From positions 144,606 to 208,605 of the forward strand of contig JAIQDT010005473.1 of the NCBI GenBank assembly GCA_021521415.1: a DNA stretch of 64,000 bases, written 5' to 3'. Below, one piece after another: positions 23,501-33,949 of this stretch; the first letter of the stretch is position 1; each line of letters begins with the position of its first letter. This DNA comes from Bidens hawaiensis (Eukaryota > Streptophyta > Magnoliopsida > Asterales > Asteraceae). Position numbers and translations under genes: made by a program. Under the pieces are notes generated by a model. The model was not told the DNA's origin and did not search any database. It worked only from the letters and a program-made list of their open reading frames with translations.

Positions 23501-23871
23501 CGAATTCTCAGGGTCTTCTAGAAACAATCTTTTTGGGGATCTGGTTTGTACTATACCTAACCTGTCAGTCCTGTCAAGGGTTACTACAACCACTTTTCCT
23601 GGTACATACGAATGCGAACTTGAAGACACTAAATTTCATCAACTTTTGAACACCAATTTCTTAAGATGAACACTTTTGTACTTATGATTTTCACCAAGAA
23701 CACTTTTTAAGTCATGTAGTAGAACATCAAACCCGAATATTGTTGTATAACTTTTTGCTGTAGTTTTCTTTGTGAGAACTCGTGAGAATAAGTTCACACA
23801 CCACTTTCTTTACACATTCACAAGATCAAAACCCACGGTTGTGATCCAAAACCTCAACTAGTTGAGCCGAA

Positions 23872-23883
23872 GCTCTGATACCA
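23872..23883 (-). promoter_or_regulatory. Copia 1 primer-binding site (initiator tRNA-Met)
   Basis: Read on the minus strand, TGGTATCAGAGC begins two bases inside the 5' LTR boundary. It matches the standard plant copia site complementary to the 3' end of initiator tRNA-Met, where minus-strand DNA synthesis starts. Confidence 0.95.
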
Positions 23884-23885
23884 AT

Positions 23886-24242
23886 TGTAGGTCCCTACGA
23901 GGGTGGATCTAACAATGTGTCTTCGATCAACCAACTTAATGCTAGCGGAATATCACACTAAGGCACCTTGGTCTCGGATCTTGGTTTATTATTTCTGGTT
24001 TTAGAGTGAGAGAGTGAGAGAGAGAACTAAGATAATGAGAAGATAAGATTGACTAAAGGCTTTTGTTCTTATGACATACTTCCCTATTTATAGGAAGCAT
24101 GCATGAGATGTTCTTTTATTATATTATGCCCAATGGGCTTCTTTACAATGGTCTTGGGCCCAAACATAAGTAAACACAAACATAAGCCCAATACATATAA
24201 TCAAATACAAAAGACTTTATATAAACAAAATGGGACCTAACA
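23886..24242 (-). repeat. Copia 1 5' LTR
   Basis: This is the second 357-bp repeat and, on the minus strand, the upstream LTR that would drive transcription. A TATA-like CTATAAATAGG lies at about 24083-24093 on the minus strand. Confidence 0.95.
24083..24093 (-). promoter_or_regulatory. TATA box of copia 1 LTR
   Basis: CTATAAATAGG on the minus strand inside the 5' LTR, with the same sequence retained in the other LTR near 8491. Its position is consistent with a U3 promoter. Confidence 0.7.
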
Positions 24243-24246
24243 TCAA

Positions 24247-24537
24247 GATTAATATTCCGCTATCATGTAATATACACGGATTGCTATCAATTTACAACAA
24301 TAAATATATAAATCGCTCATAACTTCTGCAATGTACAGTGTGCAAAGTAATGTTCATCTATGTTATCTTCTTCGTTAAAACGAAAAAAAAACAGAATCGA
24401 TACTAAATATGCCTAATAAGCACTGATAATATGTGAAATCAAATATTATGACCATTTACCTGCTAATGTTCGTCTAATTCATGCTTGATTCTATAGCTAA
24501 TTGTACGAATTTTGAAAACCCTATATCTTTGTTCATC
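24247..24537. repeat. ~300-bp direct repeat, copy 2 (right of copia 1)
   Basis: This is the partner of 7975-8279, in the same orientation with scattered substitutions. A third partial copy follows at about 24580-24665. Confidence 0.8.
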
Positions 24538-24926
24538 AGGAGAAAATTGCAGAGTGAGGAAGGAGAAGAGGTTCTTAAGATTGTTTACCTGCTAATTCTC
24601 TTCTGATTCATTCTTGATATCACAACCAATTGTTCGATTTTTAAAAACCCTAGATCTTCTTCATGAGAGAGTTGAAAAGGAAGGAGCGGAGAGAAAACAA
24701 ATGAGACGCTATGTGATGTTCTCTTTTCTTAATCCCAATTTTACCCGTCATTCACTAAAAACCCCCATCTTTTTTTGTTTTTTCATTTCTTTGCTTTCAA
24801 CCCTTTATAAATTAAAATCAATGGTATAAAGAGGAGTTCTCTGATTCTCTCTTTAACATGTTTTCTCTCTTGATCACACCCCTATATATATATGTATGTA
24901 TGTATGTATTAGTTATTATGGATGAT

Positions 24927-26573
24927 TGATATAACGTTTATTATATTTAATTCCCGTGCATATTTTATTTATTATATTATTAGTTTTGTTCAGTTTCTTG
25001 TAAGATTTGTATACTACTAACATGATTTTATGTTTTAGGTTTTGGGTTTTAATTCCGGTGAAAAGAGGGCGAAAAAGGAACAAAAACAAGCTGAACCTGA
25101 GAACCGACGCGTCAAGAAACGAACCATCAAACTGGGAGTGAACCGGACCAGTAGATTGGACCAGATCCCCCCCCCTTGGGCCCGCCGTGCGACGGGGAAA
25201 GGAGTGCCCGCCTCCCGGCGCGGCGGGTGTTATGACGGTGAAATTTTCAAGAATCTTCCATGTGTAGTTGTCTTAACCTATATTTGGACCCATGTTGCCT
25301 ATAAAAAGAGCCCCTAAACTCACCATTAATCATACCTTGAAGTCCAGACGAATTTGGTGAGTTCCGATGAGTCCGAGGCGAGTTTCTGGCAGCTTTGGAG
25401 TCGAGGATTCAGCTTGTGTTGCACATATCGGTTGAAGGCGAAGAACACGGGTTTTATCTTTTGTTTCTTTCGTTTTCATTTATTTTACACCATGAATTAT
25501 TACTTGTTTGTTTCGTTTAATTTTAAGATGCTAGGCTAAATTGCATGAACTGCCTAGGCTTATGATGAACTTATCTTGATGTTTTGATTTGACTTTGGGA
25601 TTTATTTACGTTATGGTTTTTATGATTTGGTAAAAGATTTTTCATAATTAATTGATGCGTATGGATGCTTAGGATTGTTTGATGAGTTTTATTCCATAGT
25701 TTTCCTTGATTATTGTTTGTCATATGATAGGATTGCTATTAGGTCAATTACTTTGTGTTTTTGATTATTTTATGATTAATGTCATGTTAAGATCATAGGA
25801 ATAATATTGTCAAATAAACTTAAGTGTGCTACTAACCTAAAATCTGTAAAGTGCTAGGTTATTGGTAAGTCTTTACCATTTAATCTTGCTAGATTTAGTT
25901 CTTCGCAAGGAGTCCATCTAGGGTTGATTATTTATTATTGTTTATCAAATTAATTAAGTATAGTAAATTGCCTTTGATTTCCGCGCTGTAAGGTAGGATT
26001 TCATATAAAGGAACTAAATTATAAACAATTGGGTGACCGTAAGCAAACTTGATTTTAAATACTGGTGTGCGTCAAAACTTGTTAGAAATCCATAATTTTT
26101 CTCTTGAGAAGGGTTAGGGGTCCTATTTGGGTTTTCTTTTAAGTGTCTATTTTACGATCCCAGTCCATAACTAAATATTTTCCCGAGTCAAGTCATTATT
26201 AAAATTTAAAGGAGTCTAGCCTAGGTAGTTTTCTCATCATTATCATATTTTAATAACAGACTTTGTTTTCGGTTAAATTACTTGTTTTCTTAATTAGTTT
26301 TTAATTATAGTATTAAATTAGTATTTTAAATAAAAAATCCCCCAAACAAATATAATTAATAAATTGTGTTTTGTAGTCGAGTCTAATTAGCTAATAAACG
26401 TAATTTAAAGAGTATCGTGGGTTTGATATCGGACTTACTTAACTTTACTAGAGTTGATCGGTTCACTTGCCGGTTAGTAGTTTAGTCGAGTTTTAGAGAG
26501 TATAGAGTATTACTTAGTGTTTATTTTTAGTTAATTTAGTTAAAAAAAATATTAAACTACTTCAAGCACATCA
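24927..26573 (+). repeat. Athila-like 5' LTR
   Basis: A 1,647-bp LTR, TG...CA, highly similar along its whole length to 53627-55270. A TATA motif TATAAAAAG lies at 25300-25308. A GC-rich island of about 80 bp at 25165-25240 is the most divergent part between the two LTRs. Confidence 0.95.
25300..25308 (+). promoter_or_regulatory. TATA box of Athila-like LTR
   Basis: TATAAAAAG is retained at the equivalent place in the 3' LTR (about 54002-54010), consistent with a U3 promoter about 370 bp into the LTR. Confidence 0.7.
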
Positions 26574-26579
26574 AGTTTT

Positions 26580-26595
26580 TGGCACCGTTGTCGGG
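26580..26595 (+). promoter_or_regulatory. Athila-like primer-binding site (tRNA-Asp type)
   Basis: TGGCACCGTTGTCGGG follows the 5' LTR by a few bases. It differs at two positions from the consensus complementary to tRNA-Asp used by Athila-type gypsy elements. Confidence 0.85.
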
Positions 26596-26956
26596 AACTC
26601 TTGGCAATTGCGTTATTAGCTTTGATTCGACCTACTTGCTACATACGCGCTACTTGTTTGCGTTTTGTTTGAGTCATAGAAGTCCAATTAAGTCTAGTTC
26701 GTTTTTAATTATTAGTTTGTTTTTATTATTTTCGTTTTATTAGAAACTACTTACTCGGTCTTGTGCGTTTTGTAGGTATATGCCACATCTTTGTTCGTAA
26801 GGACCACCGTTAAATTGTTTTGGACCTACTCCTTTGAAGTCCGAGGCAGGTTCAAGTTCGTCAGAAAAGCAACCGATCACCATAGATACTTCACCGAAAT
26901 CATCACCCGCCAGTTCACCCGCAAATTCACCACCACCAAGTCCTAGACCTTTTCCA

Positions 26957-28180
26957 ATGGCCGAGAATAACCGCATCGTGTTCAAGCAAGCTTTCGAAGG
27001 GTTCCATGGAGACCACTCACCCATTGTCGCTCCCGATATTAATAACCCTAACTCGTGGCAGATCCCATCCTATGTCATGAACAACATCACCAATCACCAC
27101 CAGTTCCATGTCTGTGAAGATGAAGATGCCCCGGCACACATCAACCGTCTAACTCGTGTGTTCAAAACGTTCAATTTGCAAGGTGCTAATGTAGATGCGA
27201 TCTTCCTTCACTTGTTCCCGTTTACAATTTCAGGTCGTGCCGCCACTTGGCTCGATTCGCAACCTGCTGGAACATTCATCACATGGGAGGCGCTTTGCAA
27301 TGCATTCCTCAAGAAGTACTTTCCACCTGCTAAGGCTTCTCGCCTCCGTGATCAGATCCACTCCTTTCATATGGAGCCGGATGAGGCGTATTACCAAGCT
27401 TGGGAGCGTTTTCAGAATCTGCTTTCCCGTTGTTCACAACATGGGCTCACACCTTGGGACCTTGTTGAGAAGTTTTACAATGGGCTTATTATGAAGCTCA
27501 AGCGAGGTTTGACACAGCTGCTGGGGGCAATCTGATGGACCAGAAGAACGTGATCGAATGTAACAAGATGTTTGAAATTTTCGCGCAATCTGAGTACGCG
27601 CAAAAGCCACGAGGTGGGAATTCAAATCCCGCCGTCAGTACACCCTCATCTACTTGAGGTGTACACCAGGTTAATCTGGATGCTGGTATGGCTGCTGCTT
27701 TGGAGAATCTCACCCGAGAGATAAAAGAGTTAAAGACTAAGGTGGATAAGTGTGAGATGTGTAGGGGTGGTCATGGTACGCTGGATTGCCCGTTGATGAA
27801 TAATCAAGATGTTGATTTTGTGGCTGGTTAGAACAGGTTCCTAATGCTTATAACAACATCAACCAAAACTGGAACAATTACAAGAATCAGAATCAAGGGC
27901 AAGGCAACTCAAATTGGCATCCGGCTGGTGGGCCACCAAGTTTCCAAGCTCCCTATAACCGAAATCAAGGTCAGTATAACAGTAGAATTTCTAATGAGCA
28001 AGGTTCGGGTAATGGGAAAGATTCAAGTGGTGGTATGGGAATATTGGAATAAATGATGCAGCAAATCCTTAATAGAGATCAAGTCACTCAAAAGACCCTC
28101 GCCGATCATGATCTGCTTTTGAAGAATCAACAATCAGCTATGCTCGACATGTAGCGAAGCATTGGTGATATTGCTCGACA
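26957..28180 (+). pseudogene. Athila-like gag, broken
   Basis: The start is chosen at ATG 26957 (MAENNRIVF); the longer open frame upstream begins without an ATG. The gag core follows, with the Retrotrans_gag signature region LCNAFLKKYFPPAKASRLRDQI and FYNGL. The frame is lost near 27500, where the reading phase changes. A further phase continues to an in-frame stop near 27656 and another at about 27830, with a Cys-rich CEMCRGGHGTLDCP zinc-knuckle-like motif at about 27750-27795. The protein would build the particle and bind RNA. It is non-functional as it stands. Confidence 0.9.
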
Positions 28181-28181
28181 G

Positions 28182-29370
28182 TTGAATGAAAGACCCCCGG
28201 GACAGTTTTCAGGTTCTACTCAACAAAATCTGGCCGCTCAAATAAAGGCGATTACTACTCGTAGCGGTAGGGTTTTGGGTCCCGAGGTAAGAAGTAAAGA
28301 GGTTGAAGTGGAAGATGAGGAGGTGATGGATGAAGAGATCGAGATGGAAGTACCGGGAAAAGTGCAGAACACCGCACCAGTTGCACCGCCAGCAGTGAAG
28401 AAGCCCGTTGAAGTCCGACCATCACCTTTGATTGATCACTCTCGTATCCCTTATCCCGCTCACGTGAAACACCATAAATACACGCGGGGGTATGGGCATT
28501 TTCTAGACATGTTCCGAAAATTGAAGATTAATCTCCCGTTCATTGAAGCCCTCCAGCACATGCTGAAGTACGTAAAGTTTCTGAAAGACCTGTTGAAGAG
28601 GAAGGATAGGTTGGGGGAGGTGTCATCGATTCCCCTTATGGGAGGTTGTTCGGCGGTAGTGTTGAATCGCGTGCCCGAGAAGTTGTCGGATCCGGGTGTG
28701 TTTACAATTTCAGTTTTGTTTGGTAATGATGCGATGAGCCATGCATTGGCGGATTTGGGGCAAGTATTAATTTGATGCCATATTCTTTGTACGAGAAGTT
28801 GGAGTTAGGCGAGCTTACACCGACTCCCATGTCTTTATCATTGGCCGATCGTTCGGTTAAGTATCCGTGAGGTATTATCGAGAATTTTTTATTGAAGGTG
28901 GATAAGTTCGTATTCCCGGTTGATTTTGTGGTGCTCGACATGGAGGCCGACGAGAAGGTTCCCATTATTCTTGGTCGTCCGTTCTTACATACCGGAAAGG
29001 CACTTATCGATGTGTATGATGGAAAGATCATGATTCGGGTTGGTGATGAGAATGTTACTTATGATGTCGCGAGGTCGATGAAGCACCCGAGTGATCAAGA
29101 TGATTTCAGTGGTCCATGCCATTCGGTTTATTTTATTAACTCGTTTATTGCAGGTATCGATAGTTGTTTCGATTACATTTGTGGTACGGATCTCGTGGGA
29201 GCTAATGGTTTGGTAGATTATGAAGATTTGGGTGAGGATGAGTTGTGTGAGAACGACTCGGTTTGTGATGAGTTGACTAAGATTTCAAGGTTGCCCGAGA
29301 TGATAGAGGTGAATGAGATTAGTTGTGAGAATGAGGCGGATTCGGTCGAGAAACCCGCTCCGTTGGAATT
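28182..29370 (+). pseudogene. Athila-like gag-pro linker and protease, broken
   Basis: The 28182-28775 frame contains the ITTRSG phrase and the acidic linker typical of Athila polyproteins. It then enters the protease, where LADLG at about 28745-28760 marks the active-site region. There the phase changes by one base, and a TGA interrupts the other phase at 28867-28869. The rest of the protease domain follows in the frame from 28892 (KVPIILGRPFLHTGKALIDV). The aspartic protease would cut the polyprotein. Confidence 0.85.
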
Positions 29371-30400
29371 GAAAGTACTCCCATCACACTTGGAGTATAC
29401 ATATATCGATGAGGGCTCAAACTTGCCCGTTATTGTGTCATCCAAGTTGATGGAAGAACAAAAGGCGAAGCTGATTGAAGTGCTGAAGATACATAACGGG
29501 GCGATTGCATGGAGACTTTCCAATATTCAAGGTATTAGCCCCGCTTATTGCACATACCGGATTTTAATGGAGGATGAGTACAAACCTGTGGTGCAACCAC
29601 AAAGGCGTCTCAATCCGAATATGCAAGAAGTGGTAAAGAAAGAGGTGTTGAAGTTGATGGATGCCGGGATGATTTACCCGATTTTCGATTCTCCATGGGT
29701 GAGCCCGACACAAGTTTTTCCGAAGAAAGGAGGTATGACCGTGGTGATGAATGAGAAGAATGAGCTTATCCTCTCTAGTACAGTTACCGGATGGAAAGTA
29801 TGTATTGATTATTGGCGTTTGAATGATGCCACCCGGAAGGACCACTTCCCATTGCCATTTATTGATCAGATGTTGGAGTGGTTGGCAGGTCAGCAGTTCT
29901 ATTGTTTTCTTGACGGTTTTTTGGGTTATTTTCAAATTCCCATTGCACCGGAAGACCAAGAGAGGACAACTTTACATGTCCCTATAGCACATTTGCGTAC
30001 CGTCGCATGCCGTTTGGACTATGTAACACTCCGGCTACCTTTTAGCGTTGTATGGTGGCCATCCTTCAGGATATGATAGAGACGTCCATGGAGTTGTTTA
30101 TGGACGATTTTTCGGTTTACAGTAACTCTTTCGATCATTGTTTGGCTAATATGGAGAAGATGCTGAATAGGTGCATTGAGACAAAGTTGATGCTAAATTG
30201 GGAAAAATGCCATTTCATGGTGACTTAAGGGATTGTGTTTGGACATATGATCTCGAGAGACGGTATTGAGGTGGATCGTGCGAAGATTGATACTATAAGT
30301 AGACTTCCTCCACCGACGAATGTGAAGGCGTTTAGGAGTTTCTTGGGCCATGCGGGGTTCTATCGGCGGTTTATCGAAGATTTTTAAAAAATTACCCGCC
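29370..30400 (+). pseudogene. Athila-like reverse transcriptase, broken
   Basis: The frame from 28892 to 30076 carries the RT N-terminal motifs (WRLSNIQGISPAYC, MIYPIFDSPWVSP and FLDGFLGYFQIPIAPEDQE). Near 29970 the phase shifts. The catalytic FMDD box (LFMDDFSVYS) is encoded at about 30097-30126 in another phase, followed by stops near 30049, 30227 and 30386. Phrases for the thumb region (FRSFLGHAGFYRRFIEDF) are readable at 30330-30385. At least one frameshift and three stops inactivate it. Confidence 0.9.
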
Positions 30401-30402
30401 CG

Positions 30403-30948
30403 ATGACCCAACTCCTCGAGAAAGACGTACCGTTTGTGTTTGATGATGAGTGTGTGAAGGCGTTCGTGTTTTTTAAAGAGAAGCTTGTAAGTGCTCTCAT
30501 CCTTTGTTCTCCCGATAGGAGTTTGCCGTTCAAGCTCAAGTGTGATGCTAGTGACTATGCGGTTGAAGCGGTTTTGGGGCAAAGGCGAGATAAACATTTT
30601 CACCCCATCTATTATGCTAGCAAGACGTTGAATGATGCCCAAGAAAACTACACAACCACCGAGAAGGATCTTTTGGCCGTTGTTTTCGCATTTTACAAGT
30701 TCCGCTCCTATCTCGTGCTTTCGAAGACCACCGTTTTTACCGATCATGAAGCCTTGTGTTTTCTCTTTCAGAATAAAGACGCAAAGCCTCGTCTTATACG
30801 GTGTATTCTTCTACTTTCCGAGTTTGACATCGAGATAAAAGATAAGAAGGGTGCGGAAAACGTTGCGGCCGATCATCTATCCCGTCTAGAGGACCCGAGG
30901 AGAGAAGAGTTGCGTGAGGAGGAGATTGGTGATACATTCCCTCACTAG
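30403..30948 (+). pseudogene. Athila-like RNase H domain
   Basis: A 181-codon open frame has the RNase H core typical of gypsy elements: first catalytic Asp in LKCDASDYAV, the YASKTLNDAQENYTTTEKDLLAVV helix with its Glu, the FTDHEAL strand with Asp, and the terminal AADHLSRLE. It is intact in itself but separated from RT by a stop at about 30386 and from integrase by a TAG at 30946-30948, so it is part of the broken pol. Confidence 0.9.
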
Positions 30949-31028
30949 TCGATTGACTTTGTTGCGGCTGAGAAGCAAGGTATGCCATGGTTCTTTGATT
31001 TTGCTAATCACTTGGCTAATGGTTTTAT

Positions 31029-32289
31029 TTGGAGGGTATGACTACGCAACAAAAGAAGAAGTTCTTCCAGGATGTGAATAGGTATGTGTGGGATGATTCG
31101 TTTTTGTTCAAGATTGGTGGTGATCGGATTTTGAGGAGATGTGTAATGAAAGAGGAAGGTTGGGATATCCTCAAGCATGTTCATGAAGGGTTGACTGGAG
31201 GTCATCATGGTGCGCATGCTACCACGCAGAAGGTGCTTGATAGTGGGTTTTATTGGTCGATAATTGTTAAAGATGCTGAAGAGTTTGTGAAGCTTTGTGA
31301 TGCGTGCCAAAGAACAGGTAATATTTCGTCCAAGAATGAGATGCCTCAAAACCCAATACAAATTTTGGAAATCTTTGATGTTTGGGGCATCGACTTCATG
31401 GGCCTGTTTCCCACGTCGAGAGGTAATAAGTATATATTGGGTGGCGATTGATTATGTGTCGAAGTGGGTGGAAGCCCAAGCATTGGCCACGAATGATGCA
31501 CGAGTTGTTGTGAGGTTTCTTAAGAAGTTATTTACTCGTTTCGGTATTCCGAGAGCTATTATTAGTGATCGGGGCACCCATTTTTGTAATGCCGTCATGG
31601 AGAAAGCGTTGGCTCGTTATGGGGTTACTCATCGAACCTCTACTGCCTATCACCCTCAAATGAATGGTCAAGTCGAAAATGCAAATCGAGGGGTGAAGAG
31701 GATTTTGAAGAAGACGGTTGGGGCTAGTCGGAAGGATTGGTCGGATAAGTTAGATGATGCGTTGTGGGCATTCCGAACCGCATACAAGAGTTCGTTGGGT
31801 ACTACACCGTTTATGCTTGTTTACGGTAAGTCTTGCCATCTTCTGGTTGAGTTGGAGCATCGTGCTTATTGGGAATTGAAGATGGTGAATGTCGATCTTA
31901 CTAAGGCTGCGAGGAAAAGGTACTTTCAGATTCATGAGCTGGAGGAGCTTCAGGATGCAGCGTATTCTCGGTCGTTGAACATCAAAGACAAGACGAAAGC
32001 TTTACACGATCGATGTTTGAAAGGAGGCAAGGAGTTCAAGAAAGGCGATATGGTACTATTATTTAACTCTCGTCTGAAGTTGTTTGCAGAAAAGTTGAAA
32101 TCAAAGTGGTCGGGACCGTACTTGGTGAAAGAAGTTTTCCCGTATGGAGTGGTAGAGTTGGAGAATCCGGATAATGGAACATCTTGGAAGGTGAACGGTC
32201 ATAGTTTGGTACTACACCGTTTATGCTTGTATATGGTAAGTCTTGTCATCTCCCGGTTAAATTGGAGCATCGTGCTTATTGGGCGTTGA
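31029..32289 (+). pseudogene. Athila-like integrase, one frameshift
   Basis: The 31029-31451 frame holds the HHCC zinc-binding domain ([14 protein letters not shown] with CDACQRTG) and the first catalytic Asp (WGIDFMG). Near 31435 the phase changes. The 31297-32289 frame continues with [10 protein letters not shown], the second Asp (ISDRGTHF), the catalytic Glu (NGQVENANRGVKRIL) and a C-terminal domain ending in KWSGPYLVKEVFPYGVVEL. The last ~25 codons run into a duplicated copy of upstream sequence. The enzyme would insert the element DNA. Confidence 0.9.
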
Positions 32290-32600
32290 AGACGGTGAAT
32301 GTCGATCTTCCCGAGGTCGCGAGGAAACTGTACTTTCAGATTCATGAGTTGGAAGAGCCTCGGGATGCACATATTCTCGATCATTGAACATCAAAGAAAA
32401 GACGAAAGCTTTACACGATCGACGTTTGAAAGGCGATAAGGTACTATTATTTAACTCTCGTTTGAAGTTGTTTGCAGGAAAGTTGAAATCGAAGTGGTCG
32501 GGACCATAATTGGTGAAAGAAGTTTTCCCGTATGGAGTGGTGGAGTTGGAAAATCCAGATAATGGAACGTCTTGGAAGGTGAACAGTCATCGCTTAAAGC
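31799..32600 (+). repeat. ~400-bp tandem duplication of integrase C-terminal coding sequence
   Basis: The passage at about 31799-32208, beginning ggtactacaccgtttatgct and ending with the codons after GTSWKVN, is repeated at about 32209-32596 with substitutions and small deletions (for example at 32370 and 32430). The second copy has its own stops and then continues into what seems to be the true original 3' end of the gene (KHYLGGPEE). Confidence 0.9.
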
Positions 32601-32649
32601 ACTATCTTGGAGGACCGGAGGAATCGAGCGAGAAGGAGGAAACTCCTCT

Positions 32650-33929
32650 CGATCCATCGCACTGAATTGTCACATGTTGTTCTTGAGTGAATACTCAAGT
32701 GTAGAGTTTGTATTTCAATTTTATTTTTATTTTTATTTTTATTTTTATTTTCTCTTTATTTTTGTTTTTGCGTCACTAACCGTGTCTTGTAGTTTTCGTT
32801 TTTGTATTTGAGTCGTGTCAAGGGATCATTACCGACATCAGAAAAGGAATCGCCAGGTAAGGGGAAGCGCCAGGTAAGTTTCACAAGTAATAATCAAACA
32901 TGCAATAATTAAACCCATAATTTCAATTAAAAATAAAAAAATATTATATTATATATATCCCGGAGCGCCGCGCGACCGGGGGATCAATGCTCGCCACACG
33001 GCGCGACAGCTAAAACTACCCGATTTTTTTAATTATTTTATTTAATATATTAAAACCATTTTATTTCCAATTTTTCAACTCCTTCTTAATCCCCTTCACC
33101 AAACCCACAAAAAACCCTACCCTTTTCACCATCAAATACACCATTTTTTCACCATTTTTCACCAAATCAAACCTTAAAATCATTAATATAACATCAAACA
33201 ACCATAACCCACCATTAATTTCCATCTATCCTTCATCATTCAAACCACATTCCCCACTTTACTTAAAAAAATTTTACCTCTTAATTCATGCATTTCAAAG
33301 CTCTAAGTATGATTTCTTGTCACCATTTGTACTTGTTTTTGTATTTTTAACCTTGTTTTGCTAGTTTTCTTTGTTAGTTTGCGTAAACTAATTTGTCGGG
33401 TTTTTGGGGAATTGTTAGTTTGTTGAAGTAAGTTTGTGGGTTATGATGACCAGCTTGAACTCAGTTAGAAATTATATTTGGTTAGTCGGTTTGTGTCGGT
33501 TTGACGTTATTTGTTGCATTATGGGTTGCGGGTGGTTCGGTTTGGTTTTTCCAAAGTTACTAATTTGTTGCGGTTTGGCCGGTTCGGGAATTGCAAAGTG
33601 AAAATTTTGTTTGAGTTTAATTGTGAATTATTGAAGTTGGGATTTGAATGTTGATATATTTTTATATATCAAGTCTTAATTGGTTTATAACTCAATGATT
33701 CATTTTTGTGGCACTTTTACTTAATTCGGACAATTAATGTGCCAGGTGGGGGTAGTGTACATTGAGTCATTTTTGTATTGTCGGTTAATTAGTTTAACTT
33801 TATTTTGAGTTTTTGATTATCCGTTGAACTTTATTTGCTAAAAATGACCGCTCGTTTGTAGTCGATCTACATTCGGACGAGTTTGGTCGTTTATATTATG
33901 TAAACTAGATACTAATTTTCTCCCCTTGT
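32650..33929. other. Athila-like non-coding spacer between integrase and ORF-1/env-like gene
   Basis: No ORF is seen. A TTTTA-repeat lies at about 32719-32757. A GC-rich inverted patch at about 32958-33010 shares 'gcgcgaccggg' style sequence with the LTR GC island. A long pyrimidine/adenine-biased stretch spans 33030-33300. A spliced subgenomic RNA is possible (ttttcag near 33950-33956 could be an acceptor) but not shown. Confidence 0.55.
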
Positions 33930-33949
33930 TTGCTTGTTTTAAATGTGTT

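Larger units (their letters stand above)
8275..24247 (-). mobile_element. Copia 1: Ty1/copia LTR retrotransposon with large 3' accessory region
   Basis: Two 357-bp direct repeats (8280-8636 and 23886-24242), each starting TGTAGGTCCC and ending GGGACCTAACA, are flanked by the perfect 5-bp duplication TCAAG (8275-8279, 24243-24247). The primer site complementary to initiator tRNA-Met and the order gag, protease, integrase, RT, RNase H on the minus strand establish polarity and the copia class. The LTRs show about twenty differences by eye, so the insertion is not recent. At 15.96 kb the element is unusually long for copia. The excess lies between RNase H and the 3' LTR, where there is a large accessory reading frame and structured repeats. 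All reading frames are broken. Confidence 0.95.
4488..24884. mobile_element. Large foldback element interrupted by copia 1
   Basis: The left end at about 4488-4535 (gatcaagagagaac... gagaactagagaactc) is matched in inverted orientation by the right end at about 24830-24884 (gagttctctgattctctc... ttctctcttgatcac), giving imperfect inverted repeats near 50 bp. Without copia 1 and its duplicated target the element would be about 4.4 kb. It has no transposase that I can recognise. It is filled with diverged 'catatatgtaatacaac' phrases (about 5100-5390, 6480-6670, 7085-7990). It lies between TA-rich microsatellites. Superfamily is unassigned: a Mutator-like or microsatellite-targeting MITE relative is possible. 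Confidence 0.65.

Noticed and set aside
23313..23669. 118-codon plus-strand frame in the copia 1 leader
   Set aside because: Made by the GCGATGCGAA repeats; it is antisense to the element and has no domain.
23872..23883. tRNA gene
   Set aside because: Only the 12-base match to the tRNA-Met 3' end is present; this is a primer-binding site. I found no full tRNA or rRNA gene in the window.
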